Source of the DNA: Sphaerospermopsis aphanizomenoides BCCUSP55
Lineage (GTDB): Bacteria > Cyanobacteriota > Cyanobacteriia > Cyanobacteriales > Nostocaceae
DNA: 54,693 nucleotides
NCBI RefSeq assembly: GCF_001586785.1
Contig: NZ_LUFH02000026.1
Coordinates: 1 to 54,693, forward strand
Direction: 5' to 3'
The notes under the pieces were generated by a model. It searched no databases, was not told the origin of the DNA, and saw only the letters and a program-made list of their open reading frames with translations. Every line of letters begins with the position of its first letter. The first letter of the stretch is position 1. Positions 43,334 through 52,402 of this stretch are shown here, one piece after another. Position numbers and translations under genes: made by a program.

Positions 43334-43824
43334 GTACTTGGTCTTGGTGAACTAAGACTGAAAAGCCAGGAATGAATGAATGAATGAAAAAACATCCCGC
43401 TAGACAATCGAAAAAGACCGCTAGTAGACGATTACGAGTCGCCTCAGCACACTAGGTGGGATACCACAACAAAATTCGTAAATATAAATATTAAATTTAA
43501 TAATAGCTAAATTATTAAATTTAATTTCATTCTAGGCCAAGAATCTCCTGTTTACCAACAACCAGGCATTAAACCGAGAGAACAGTAAAAAGAAAGCAAA
43601 TAGGTTCTGAACCCGCTGTAAAACTTGGACAAAACTAGACACAATTAAACACCGTTAGAAATTGTCCAACAAAGAGTTAATAACCAATCTAACTCCTTGA
43701 AACTCGCCAAAAGCAGCCAAAAATCAGAAAATTAAAACCGAAAAGCAGAATTTTACATCTTCAGGTTTCAAACCAACTAGCGGCTACCCGATGAACAAAC
43801 CCAAACCATCGAGGAAAGCCAATC
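43321..43824 (+). other. Candidate replication origin upstream of the primase gene
   Basis: The gene-poor region is bounded by a 13-bp perfect inverted repeat, GGGTAGCCGCTAG at 43321-43333 and its complement at 43777-43789. CCGCTAG also appears near 43398 and 43421. Inside is a 15-bp inverted repeat in a very AT-rich block (ATTAAATTTAATAAT at 43490-43504 and its complement at 43511-43525), which would melt easily. An AATG run lies at about 43370-43385. Iteron-like CCGCTAG motifs plus an AT-rich element directly before a Rep/primase gene fit an origin. Confidence 0.45.
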
Positions 43825-46434
43825 ATGTATCTACCAAACCAACCCCAACCAAACCGCAAATCAAAAGCCCGCAAATCTCCCCAGTCGGGAATAAAACCCC
43901 ACCAACCAGCCTCAGAACTAGGAAAACGCTACGTAAAATACTTCTGGCATCCTTGGAACGCCATAATAGCCCCAGCCAACAGCCTCCACAGCAAACCAGA
44001 CTGGAAAACAATACATTATTACCTTCAACCCTCCCAGCTGTGGGCATACCATCAAGACAAAAACCAACTCATAGGAATACGCTTCAACTCATATACCAGA
44101 TACGCCACAATAGACATAGACACAACAGGAGACTACCACAACCTAGAAGCCTATCAAACAATCAAAGCAGCCCTAGAAGACATAGGCATAGTAAACATCG
44201 TCCCCATCCAATCAAGCTACAGTGGTGGCTACCACCTCATCATCCCCTTCACCAGCAAACTCCCCACCTTCAACCTAGCCTGCGCCCTAGAACAAACCCT
44301 AAAAGACACAGGATTCAACATCCGCCCAGGACACATAGAAATATACCCCAACCCCAAACCCTGGGCAAAAGACATCATCACCAACTACAAAGCCGTTCGC
44401 TGTCCCATGCAGCCAAAAAGCGGCGCATATCTGCTAGACCACCACCTACAACCAATCAGCGACTCAGTAACCACCTTCCTCGATCACTGTGACCATGCAG
44501 CCCAACGTCAAGACCTAACAAGGCTCAGATACATCTGTAAAAAAGCCAGAAAGAGACATATAAGAGAACTGTATCGGCAAAAAGCAGGAATCAAAATCGA
44601 ACAATGGCAAGCCGACTGGGAGCAAATAATAGCCACAGGATGGACAGGATATGGACAAACAAACACCCTTCTACAAATAATCGTCGGTTACGGCATCGTC
44701 TTCCTAGAATTACAAAACGAAGACCTAGTTAAATACGCAGTAGAAACAGCCAGAAACGCCCCTGGATACAAACAATACTGTCGTCACCAACGTTACATCG
44801 AAAACAGAGTCAGAGACTGGGTAAAATGCACAGAAAAACACCAATGGTATACCCCCTACGCCAGCCATCCCAAACGCTTCAAAAAAACATTCATTAACAC
44901 ATTTGCCTTAGCAATAGCAGGAGATAGCCAAACAGAAAACCATCAAAACAACGTCATACCCTTTGAAACAACAAAAATCAGAAACCAGCAACGTAGCCAG
45001 CAAACCCAAGAACGCATAGAAGAAATAGTAAAATACCTATACGCACAAAATCAAAGCGAAAAAAATACAGAAACAGGATTAAACCAAAAAATAACAGAAA
45101 GAGGTAAACAAATAAGTGCAGAATACAAACGCAGATACAACAGAACACTCAGTCAAAAAACACTATACAAACACAAGCATCTATGGCATCCCCAATGGTA
45201 CACACCAGATACTAGAGAAGATAACAGCAATCAGACAGAAAGCATCAATCCATCAGATAGCAGCCTGAATGAAAACATTAACTCAGAAAACAGCAAACAG
45301 CCAGAAAATAGCTCAAACCCAGACCCAGAGAGCAATTACACTCAGTTTGACCCAAAAGTAGACATTGAAAAAAAATCAACAACCCGAAACCCTTACACAG
45401 AAGGGAATTACACTCAGTTGCCTTATATGAAGGTTTTATGTACACCCTCAGCCACCAGTGCCGTAGGTGCTGAGGTGGCTGGTGTAGATCAGCTGCAAAA
45501 CCAAGATTTTCAAAAAGATTCATCAATAAACCAATCAACAGAAGATCAACAACAATCTGAAAATCAATCAATCATAAATTCTGTTAATAGTGCTGAAGAT
45601 AATTTAAATCAGACCAATGAACAATTAGAAAATTCAACAAATTCAAGTGTTTTACAATCAAATGAATTTAATGAAATCAGTTTAATTCAGTATTTCTTAT
45701 GTTTTTTAATCCGCAGCGCCTCGTCAAAAACAGATAAAGAAAACTTATCAATGATTGGGGATAATGAACTGGGAGTTTCTTCAGCAGATTCAGCAGAAGA
45801 GACAGCAGAACATTCACGTTACGGGGGTGATAATTGGCAGGAAAGCGGCTCTAATGGCAATTTTATACAATCAGTTGTTTCTCCAGAAACACCAGCCTCA
45901 AATGGCAAAAATGGGGGTGAAATTGCATCTGTTGGGGATATAATACCGCTACATCTAGTTTCAGCAGAAGATTCAAACAGCTGCAAGAATGTACAGGAAA
46001 ATGCTTCTAAAGGTAATTTGATACCAAATACTGCTGAAATACGAGAACCTAGATTTTACAGTCGTGATCATGAGCAGGAAAGTGCTTCTAAAGATGATTT
46101 TATACCAGATGCTGTGAAAGCAGAATCATTAGTTGCAAATGACAATCATGAGTTACAAAGTGGTTTGATTGATGATTCTACGGTTGATGAAGAATCCAGA
46201 ATTGAAGAGATTAAACGGATAACAAAGTTGCGACTAATGGCAGTGGTGAATGCTAAGAAAAAGGTGCGGGAATATGGGGTTATTTCAGGACGACTTATTT
46301 GTGGTCAAGAGCGCGAACAATTGGAAATGAAGTTCCGAATGCAATTTTACCTTGATTCGGGTCATGAAGTGCTAGTAGCAGAAGCTACTGCATGGGCAGA
46401 GGAGAATCCTGGGTGTTTGCCGTTTAGGTATTGA
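43825..46434 (+). CDS. AEP-family primase / plasmid replication protein
   Basis: 869 aa. The archaeo-eukaryotic primase core is marked by the metal-binding D97-I-D99 (YATIDIDTTGD) and by SSYSGGYHLIIPF with H137, the s-x-H motif of the fold. Helical regions follow to about 350. From about 395 to 800 the protein is low-complexity, Asn/Gln/Ser/Glu-rich and probably disordered, with loose repeats (QESGSNGNFI, ENASKGNLIP, QESASKDDFI). A conserved-looking C-terminal domain of ~80 residues (EEIKRITKLRLMAVVNAKKK) ends the protein. It is the best candidate for the plasmid initiator/primase; no other Rep is present. The first ~1.4 kb is strongly A+C-rich and poor in G and T. Confidence 0.75.
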   Translation: MYLPNQPQPNRKSKARKSPQSGIKPHQPASELGKRYVKYFWHPWNAIIAPANSLHSKPDWKTIHYYLQPSQLWAYHQDKNQLIGIRFNSYTRYATIDIDTTGDYHNLEAYQTIKAALEDIGIVNIVPIQSSYSGGYHLIIPFTSKLPTFNLACALEQTLKDTGFNIRPGHIEIYPNPKPWAKDIITNYKAVRCPMQPKSGAYLLDHHLQPISDSVTTFLDHCDHAAQRQDLTRLRYICKKARKRHIRELYRQKAGIKIEQWQADWEQIIATGWTGYGQTNTLLQIIVGYGIVFLELQNEDLVKYAVETARNAPGYKQYCRHQRYIENRVRDWVKCTEKHQWYTPYASHPKRFKKTFINTFALAIAGDSQTENHQNNVIPFETTKIRNQQRSQQTQERIEEIVKYLYAQNQSEKNTETGLNQKITERGKQISAEYKRRYNRTLSQKTLYKHKHLWHPQWYTPDTREDNSNQTESINPSDSSLNENINSENSKQPENSSNPDPESNYTQFDPKVDIEKKSTTRNPYTEGNYTQLPYMKVLCTPSATSAVGAEVAGVDQLQNQDFQKDSSINQSTEDQQQSENQSIINSVNSAEDNLNQTNEQLENSTNSSVLQSNEFNEISLIQYFLCFLIRSASSKTDKENLSMIGDNELGVSSADSAEETAEHSRYGGDNWQESGSNGNFIQSVVSPETPASNGKNGGEIASVGDIIPLHLVSAEDSNSCKNVQENASKGNLIPNTAEIREPRFYSRDHEQESASKDDFIPDAVKAESLVANDNHELQSGLIDDSTVDEESRIEEIKRITKLRLMAVVNAKKKVREYGVISGRLICGQEREQLEMKFRMQFYLDSGHEVLVAEATAWAEENPGCLPFRY

Positions 46435-46523
46435 GGATAAACGCTTATGCTGCAATACTCCCAATCTATCTTGCCCCTCATGACACACTCGCTAGATTTA
46501 TAAGAAAATCGAGTGAGCCAAAA

Positions 46524-46581
46524 CCACCGAGATAAAGTATCGGAGCTTGGCGGAGATACTTTATCGTGCTTCAGACGGTGG
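46524..46581. terminator. Strong hairpin after the primase gene
   Basis: GATAAAGTATC (46531-46541) pairs with GATACTTTATC (46555-46565), extended by CCACCG/CGGTGG (46524-46529, 46576-46581). It lies between the convergent primase and secreted-protein genes. A bidirectional terminator is likely, though there is no T-tract and it may be a palindromic insertion. Confidence 0.45.
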
Positions 46582-46595
46582 ATGTAGGCGAACGG

Positions 46596-46615
46596 CTTGC
46601 CCCTTTAGGGGCAAG
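46596..46615. terminator. Second hairpin between convergent genes
   Basis: CTTGCCCCTTTAGGGGCAAG is a perfect 8-bp stem with a 4-base loop, 14 bp beyond the previous hairpin. It may act as a terminator from either side. Confidence 0.5.
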
Positions 46616-46747
46616 TTCATCAGGTAGTATCATGATGTCTTTGTTCTTGGGGTCACCGTGCCAAAACGGGAAAATTGTACGCTAAGGCTGAAATCCTTAT
46701 CCAGCAAGCATTTTAACTGAAAACCCCTTGACAAATGTGCAATTATT

Positions 46748-47119
46748 CTAATCTCTGGCGACGATTTCGTAATTGCTTCCCGCCGAAGAATTAGCTGCGT
46801 ATATCCCCTCAATACGATAGCCGTTCAGATTATAGTATTGCTGCGATTTCCTACAGCTTTCAATAATCTCATGTTTACTTGTATTTGTTACAAATCTCGT
46901 AATTCCTCCATGGCTTCTATCCCAGCGACCATTTAGTACGTACCAATTGCTTGCTGGATTTAATCCCCATTGCCAAGTCCTTTGATTCCCATTGCTGAAA
47001 TAACAAGTAACATACGTTGTAGTCTGTGCTAAGGCAACATTAGCTAACGAAAAAGGAACAATCAAAGACAAAATCGCAATCGGACTGAAAAATAGTCTCA
47101 TTTGAACTTTACTAGCCAT
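46748..47119 (-). CDS. Small secreted protein
   Basis: 123 aa from ATG 47119, chosen because AAGGAG lies 10 bp upstream and the signal peptide starts there; the frame is open further to 47260. Residues 1-33 are a signal peptide (FFSPIAILSLIVPFSLANVALA, cleavage near ALAQ). The mature part has two cysteines (TCYFSNGN and ESCRKSQ) and several aromatic residues (RTWQWGLNPASNWYVLNGRW). The family is not recognised. It is downstream of the CHASE2-CHAT gene in the same direction and may be part of the same surface module. An NKTKK repeat lies in its 5' leader. Confidence 0.7.
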   Translation of the reverse strand: MASKVQMRLFFSPIAILSLIVPFSLANVALAQTTTYVTCYFSNGNQRTWQWGLNPASNWYVLNGRWDRSHGGITRFVTNTSKHEIIESCRKSQQYYNLNGYRIEGIYAANSSAGSNYEIVARD

Positions 47120-47161
47120 AGCTGAAATCTCCTTATCGTTTATTTTGCGTTCATCGCTATT

Positions 47162-47194
47162 AATTAATTGGTTTGGTTTTTTCGTCTTATTCAC
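47162..47194 (-). repeat. 33-bp NKTKK repeat, copy D (leader of the secreted-protein gene)
   Basis: The minus strand reads GTGAATAAGACGAAAAAACC and on to AACCAATTAATT, coding VNKTKKPNQLINSDERK in frame with the downstream gene and without a stop. The AATAGCGATGAA that follows is shared with copy C. The ribosome site of the secreted-protein gene lies about 35 bp downstream. Confidence 0.8.
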
Positions 47195-47288
47195 CTTCGG
47201 CAGACTAAAATAAACTAACCATTTAAACAATCGCCAACGAAGAGATAAACGCTTATGCAATTAGTTGTGGATATATTCAATCAATCCT

Positions 47289-49823
47289 CTATATTTTTGA
47301 CTTCCACGCAACGATACCAGAACCAGTTACAACTACAGCTAGGGCTGAAGGAACAAAAGGAACCCATGCCCCAGATATACTAATGATGACTGTACAAACT
47401 CCGTATAAAAATATAACTGTAGCAACAATAGCGCAGCTTTGACCTATACGTGAATCAATGCGCCAAATAATTAAACCAGATATTAAAGACCATCCAAAAA
47501 TCCACAGAATATCACCCCAAAAAGGCAAAACCCAAAGTAGAACTCGTTGGTCTAAAACAGCACTGATAATTTGGCTCACCATTTGTGCTTGTATCAACAC
47601 ACCTGGTATTCTTGCAGGCTGTTGTACAACGCTGTAGGGAGTTGACCAAATATCGCTGACAGTGTTAGCCGTGACTCCAATCAGAATTATCTTATCTTTG
47701 ACTAAATTAGGGTTTACTTGATCATTGAAGATATCTTCTAGAGAAACTTTTTGGAAATTGGTATTGCGGTAGTTGACTAATATTTGAAAGCCACCTAAAT
47801 CCACTCCTTGTTGGTAGCCACCACTACGCCCAGGTTTTAAGCGTTGCAATACTTGATCCCCAAAGCTGATATCATCTTTATTTACATTAATTTTAATATT
47901 TTCATCCAATAAATAACGATAAACAAGCTGAAAATTCAATGAATAAGGTGTTTGACAAGGAGACGAAGCTTCTTGTGCCATCATGAAAATTTGCCGACGG
48001 ACAATATAATCTGAGTCTTCAATTCCATCTGTAAAACCTTGACGTTCTACAGGTACTTGTTCAGGAGGTTTTACACCTTGAGGGTCAAATTTACTATCTT
48101 TACCTTTGCAGGCGACAACAACTGTATCTGCTTTTAGTTCATCAACCAGGTTTCTCTGGTTTGGTTTTTTAGGGTCTTGAGAATCTCGATAAAGATCCAG
48201 TCCAATTACTCGTGGTTGATATTGTTGTAATTTGTGCAGTAACTGGGCTAACTTATGATCTGGAATTGATTTCGTGCCTCGGACAATCTCTTGTTGGTAA
48301 GATTGAATATCTTTTTCGGTAATTTCAACAACTAGCAACCTTGCATCTTGCGCTTCTCTTGGTCGCAGTCGCAACATTTGGTCTAAGGTTTGCAGTTCCG
48401 CTGTCTGAAGGATGCCTAAATACCTCAAACCTATGGTTGAGGCTGCTATGATTACACTCATCAAAAGTACGGTTCGGAGCTTGCACTTTGCAGGCAAAGT
48501 TATGCTGTTTGTATAACCTTTATCGAGGTATTTAATATCACCAAAATTATTTGTATAACCAATATCTAGAGATTGAGTATCACTAAGGCTACTTGTATAA
48601 TTTATATCTATTTTTGTAGAGTCTGTATTTATGTTTGTAGACTCTTTGTTTTTAGAATCTTTATCTATAAATTTAGTATCACTGTCAATATTTGTAGAAA
48701 CAATATCCAGAAAATTACTATTACTAAAACTTCCGCAGAGTTCTTGCCAAGTTACTGGTACAACTGTAGGATTTTGACAGATGACAGGCAACCAACTGGC
48801 ACAGGGAAAGTTATTTTCTAATCCTTGCAATCTTTCCCGTGCTTCTCTGACAGCCGCATATAATGTCTTACCACCTGCAAAGGCAGAAAGAAAGTTTTTC
48901 AAAAACTCTTGCGCTACTAAATCTGGTATTGGTTCGCGCATGACAATCATTTGAGGAATATTCAAATCCGCTAAATTTCGCGCTAAACCAATGCCATCGC
49001 AGGAATTAAAAATTGCCAGTTTTAAACCGTTTATAATTGCTGTCTTCAGTGCATTTCTTAATTGGGAAATGGTTAAACTATCTGTTTGATTAATGTCAAT
49101 TTGCCCTATTTCTCCATCTGCAAGACTGGCACTATGTCCTGCAAAAAACAGAATATCCCAATCCTGATTCCACAGTTGCTCATCTAATTCTTTGCGGGTT
49201 GGTTCTACCAGAAACTTGACTTGGGTATCTGCCAAACCTTCAAGCCAGGAACGGTCTTTTTCAAGATCAATAGCAACACTATTACCTAAAATAGCCAAAA
49301 TTTTGACTTTACCTATAGGGGGTTTTTGTGATAGATGAGGAGATGTATATTCTTGATTACTTAAAGCTAATTCAGCCTTGGGATAATGCTCAAAAAAATC
49401 CCACAAATGCCAAGGGATTCGATGTAAAAGGGCAATATCTGTTTCAAAAATGACTCTAATTTCATCATGGGGACTAAGTAAAGTCCGCAACTGTCGCTCA
49501 ATATTTTGGAATGACTCAGATTTTAACCAAGCATTAATATTTCTTTGTAGCTGCTGACATACATCATTAAAGTCATTCACAGAAATATTAGTAACATCTT
49601 GCTGATGTACTTTAATCCGTTGATTGTTGCCCAAACGACAATGTACGGCTTCGTAAAGTAACCGCCATTTGTGATAAATATTGGGAAGTTCTGGTACTGC
49701 TGGCAAACTACCGATAAATTTCACACTTAATGATTGGTTAGTATCCCAAAGTTGGGCAGTAACCACAGCAAATCCTTGGTTAAAATCACCTCCTAACAAA
49801 CTGAAAACCAATAGTTTACTCAT
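47289..49823 (-). CDS. CHAT and CHASE2 domain membrane protein
   Basis: 844 aa. A cytoplasmic CHAT protease-like domain (about 120-355) carries the dyad residues H230 (FFAGHSAS) and C275 (IFNSCDG). An Asp/Asn/Ser-rich repetitive linker (375-440) follows. Next come a transmembrane helix (about 451-469), an extracytoplasmic CHASE2 sensor domain (about 470-765; LLRPREAQDARLLVVEITEK), and three C-terminal hydrophobic helices. This is the known cyanobacterial layout in which an outside signal might control the CHAT domain inside. DUF1822 is encoded 18 bp upstream and the sigma factor before that, so the three are an operon. I infer a signal-responsive protease whose substrate may be a neighbour. 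Confidence 0.88.
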   Translation of the reverse strand: MSKLLVFSLLGGDFNQGFAVVTAQLWDTNQSLSVKFIGSLPAVPELPNIYHKWRLLYEAVHCRLGNNQRIKVHQQDVTNISVNDFNDVCQQLQRNINAWLKSESFQNIERQLRTLLSPHDEIRVIFETDIALLHRIPWHLWDFFEHYPKAELALSNQEYTSPHLSQKPPIGKVKILAILGNSVAIDLEKDRSWLEGLADTQVKFLVEPTRKELDEQLWNQDWDILFFAGHSASLADGEIGQIDINQTDSLTISQLRNALKTAIINGLKLAIFNSCDGIGLARNLADLNIPQMIVMREPIPDLVAQEFLKNFLSAFAGGKTLYAAVREARERLQGLENNFPCASWLPVICQNPTVVPVTWQELCGSFSNSNFLDIVSTNIDSDTKFIDKDSKNKESTNINTDSTKIDINYTSSLSDTQSLDIGYTNNFGDIKYLDKGYTNSITLPAKCKLRTVLLMSVIIAASTIGLRYLGILQTAELQTLDQMLRLRPREAQDARLLVVEITEKDIQSYQQEIVRGTKSIPDHKLAQLLHKLQQYQPRVIGLDLYRDSQDPKKPNQRNLVDELKADTVVVACKGKDSKFDPQGVKPPEQVPVERQGFTDGIEDSDYIVRRQIFMMAQEASSPCQTPYSLNFQLVYRYLLDENIKINVNKDDISFGDQVLQRLKPGRSGGYQQGVDLGGFQILVNYRNTNFQKVSLEDIFNDQVNPNLVKDKIILIGVTANTVSDIWSTPYSVVQQPARIPGVLIQAQMVSQIISAVLDQRVLLWVLPFWGDILWIFGWSLISGLIIWRIDSRIGQSCAIVATVIFLYGVCTVIISISGAWVPFVPSALAVVVTGSGIVAWKSKI

Positions 49824-49841
49824 AGACTGGCTGTGGCTTAT

Positions 49842-51113
49842 TTAAACCATAAAATTTTCTGTTATTTGGCAATCATCAACAGCAACTTGGATACTAAAAC
49901 ATTCTCCCACTTCTCCATCAAAACGCGGTAATTGAATGTAGTTATCTTGTTCTCGACTTTGTACTTGATGAATTATTTCTGCTGATTCTGTAAGCAAAGC
50001 CAGCTTTATATTAGGAGGTAGATAAGTTTCTCCACTAGCAGGATGTAATTGCACACGAATACTAATTTCTTGGTTTGCTTCTGGTGTTAAAGCAATTAAT
50101 AGCACAAGCTGTTGAGACTCTAGTTGCATTCCCAAGTCAATCAACTTGGCTCGTTTAACACTAGCACCTGTTAACCCGGAACTACTTCTAAAACTAAAAG
50201 CTAAACTCTGAGCATTTGTACCCAAAAATGTCTCAATGGTTTTCCAAGAACTCTCGTAAATGCCCTCCAGCCAACTACTAAGATTAACTTTTTCTGTAGA
50301 AGACTGTAACTGTTGTCTTTGTTCTGTGGAAGATTGTAACTGTTGGATTTGCTTTGTAGAAGACTGTAATTGTTGTTTTTGCTCTGTGGAAAACTGTAAC
50401 TGTTGTCGTTGTTGGTATAAATGCTGCCGCCACTGTTGATTGTCCAGTAAAGCACCCCAGGTTGTAAATGGCACTGCTAATCTAGGAAAAGCCACAGAGG
50501 AATTCCCTAACCGTTGGCACAGATTTTCTGCTTGTGTAGCGGATAATTCTCCTAAAGGAGCTATAGCAGCTTTCATCTCTTCTGTAGAGAATTGGTAAGT
50601 CATCCAAAAAGCATTAAGGTCTTTGGTTAAATCCTGGGCATCTATGCAATAAGTTCTATCTACTGGATCATAATTAGCTAATGATTTGAGTTCTTGATGG
50701 GTTGTATAGCCCCAAAATCGCACCCAATTGTCATCTGGTTTAACTTGCACTGCTATATAATAATCTGCTGCCCAATTGGGAATATCTACCCATTCTTGAG
50801 GTGCTTCTAATTCACCATCATCTATTGCCTCACTGGGAATTAATGCAACTCGCTTCTGTCCTAGTAAAACTACAGTACCATTCACAAATTCCCAAAAACC
50901 TGGCACTTCAGGTATACATTCCCAGGCAGTAGCGTTGGGGACATATTCTGCTTGTATCCAATTTAAAAAGACATCCAGGCAAATTTGATTAATATAGGCG
51001 CACCAGCGACTACTAGGTGTGGTATAAACTTGGCTGTGTTGCCAAGACTGCTCTTGGAGTGTTGGTGAAATTTCTAACTCCCATGCTCTTGGATCTGCAA
51101 ATACATAAGTCAT
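49842..51113 (-). CDS. DUF1822-family protein
   Basis: 423 aa. DUF1822 features include WIQAEYVPNA, then a repeated-tryptophan beta-rich N-terminal half (VDIPNWAADYYIAVQVKPDD, VRFWGYTTHQELK). A C-terminal beta domain (LIDLGMQLESQQLVLLIALT) follows. Between them is a run of four 10-residue glutamine-rich units (QQLQSSTEQR type, about 235-275) that varies freely. There are no membrane segments. The gene sits 15 bp after the sigma factor and 18 bp before the CHASE2-CHAT gene. DUF1822 is known from cyanobacteria with these neighbours; its role is undescribed to my knowledge. An anti-sigma or adaptor role is an inference. Confidence 0.83.
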   Translation of the reverse strand: MTYVFADPRAWELEISPTLQEQSWQHSQVYTTPSSRWCAYINQICLDVFLNWIQAEYVPNATAWECIPEVPGFWEFVNGTVVLLGQKRVALIPSEAIDDGELEAPQEWVDIPNWAADYYIAVQVKPDDNWVRFWGYTTHQELKSLANYDPVDRTYCIDAQDLTKDLNAFWMTYQFSTEEMKAAIAPLGELSATQAENLCQRLGNSSVAFPRLAVPFTTWGALLDNQQWRQHLYQQRQQLQFSTEQKQQLQSSTKQIQQLQSSTEQRQQLQSSTEKVNLSSWLEGIYESSWKTIETFLGTNAQSLAFSFRSSSGLTGASVKRAKLIDLGMQLESQQLVLLIALTPEANQEISIRVQLHPASGETYLPPNIKLALLTESAEIIHQVQSREQDNYIQLPRFDGEVGECFSIQVAVDDCQITENFMV

Positions 51114-51128
51114 TTTAATACTCTTTTA

Positions 51129-52322
51129 TTACCATATAGTGATTGGATTACTTCTCAGCCATTCCTCCAGAACATTACTCATATCTTTTATTTGGTTGGA
51201 AGTGACAGAAATATTCAATGTCTCCTGACTCCATTTGATTAATGCGGCTAATAAGGATTCTCTGGCTTTAATTAACCGACGAGAAACCGTAGGCTGGCTA
51301 ATCTGTAATTGTTTAATAATATCCTGTTGAGTAAGTCCCTGTTGGTAGTAAAGTTTAAGTATTTCTTGGGTTTGGGCATTGGACTCCTGTAAAGCTTTTG
51401 ACAAGACAGCATTCATTTGAGAGAGTTGATTTTGGCGATTTTCAGCTTCCTCTTGGGCTAGGATATCAGTGATTAATGAGTCGGAGGAGGGGTCTGGCAA
51501 ATCCAAAGTGATGTTAGAGTCATCTTCTGATTTGAGTGCATCTAGAGAAGCCACAGGTGGATAGAGATAAGCGCGCAGGTAGGTAGCAGTACGAGTTAAC
51601 AACTGTTCAATGGTGTCTGCGCTGCATTGTGGAGTCCGTTGAGTTAATTGGTTTAGTCGTTCGCTGTTGTAGAGATTAGCTACATCTTGCCAAAGTTGCC
51701 GATTTGGTTCTAGTAATTTACTATTAGGTCCACCCTGATTTGGGACATAAAGTTCTTTAAATGAATACCAGGCTAAACGATATTGGGCAATCATAGCTGG
51801 TGATAATCCAGCGTGGGACAGAGATGCTAATACCTGCTTTTTGCTCACCTTGCGTAACAATGCCCAATTGGTACAACCATCGGCTTCCTTACGTTGCCGT
51901 AAAATATCTCTCAACCGAGTGGGAATTGCCATTTGGGCATAGCTTTGTAAGTTATTGCTGATTTCAGGTTTAAAACCTTTGAGGATGTTTTCTACTTCAG
52001 CATTTGCTAACTGGAAGTAGTCAGCTAAACTATATTGGTTGATTGTTGCAAATTTAGCAACAGTTTTTTCAGCCGCCCAATAACATTGTTCTTGTAAATA
52101 AGCAGACAAGTGCATTTTGGCAAGATTGTGGGATTGGTTTTGCCAGTGCTTGTGCCAATAAATTGCCCAAAAGTTTTCTGCGATCGCTGCTTCTTCAGTG
52201 TTAATTAAGCATTTTTTGATACTCCGGTGCAATTTGGGTTCTGTTAACCATTTCCTGAATCTATCTGCTTCCAACTGGGCAAACGTGGAAAACAATTCCG
52301 TAATATCTTGGCGATAACGCAT
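51129..52322 (-). CDS. Sigma-70-like RNA polymerase sigma factor
   Basis: 397 aa. The region-4 HTH at the C-terminus is clear (ILKLYYQQGLTQQDIIKQLQ, ISQPTVSRRLIKARESLL). A region-2-like segment is at about 125-150 (YAQMAIPTRLRDILRQRKEA). The N-terminal 110 residues and the acidic loop (LDALKSEDDSNITLDLPDPS) are extra. It is larger than ECF factors and not a standard group 1 or 2 sigma. It heads the sigma-DUF1822-CHAT operon and is divergent from tpsB; the 179-bp gap carries the leader shared with tpsA. It likely directs transcription of the secretion genes, which is an inference. Confidence 0.83.
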   Translation of the reverse strand: MRYRQDITELFSTFAQLEADRFRKWLTEPKLHRSIKKCLINTEEAAIAENFWAIYWHKHWQNQSHNLAKMHLSAYLQEQCYWAAEKTVAKFATINQYSLADYFQLANAEVENILKGFKPEISNNLQSYAQMAIPTRLRDILRQRKEADGCTNWALLRKVSKKQVLASLSHAGLSPAMIAQYRLAWYSFKELYVPNQGGPNSKLLEPNRQLWQDVANLYNSERLNQLTQRTPQCSADTIEQLLTRTATYLRAYLYPPVASLDALKSEDDSNITLDLPDPSSDSLITDILAQEEAENRQNQLSQMNAVLSKALQESNAQTQEILKLYYQQGLTQQDIIKQLQISQPTVSRRLIKARESLLAALIKWSQETLNISVTSNQIKDMSNVLEEWLRSNPITIW

Positions 52323-52402
52323 AAACTAGTTAAAATATAAGTTTTTGTTAAAAACGGTTATTTTATTAAAATTTTGGTACATCGTCAAAGATTTACCTGA
52401 TT

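Noticed and set aside
43791-44492. 233-codon open frame overlapping the primase gene in another plus-strand frame
   Set aside because: It encodes only Pro/His/Arg/Asn-rich low complexity, as expected from the T-poor composition. The primase frame has catalytic motifs.
47289-52322. Type III-E CRISPR protease (Craspase) locus, suggested by CHAT plus sigma factor
   Set aside because: There is no Cas7-11, Csx30 or Csx31 and no array. Only a functional analogy is kept.
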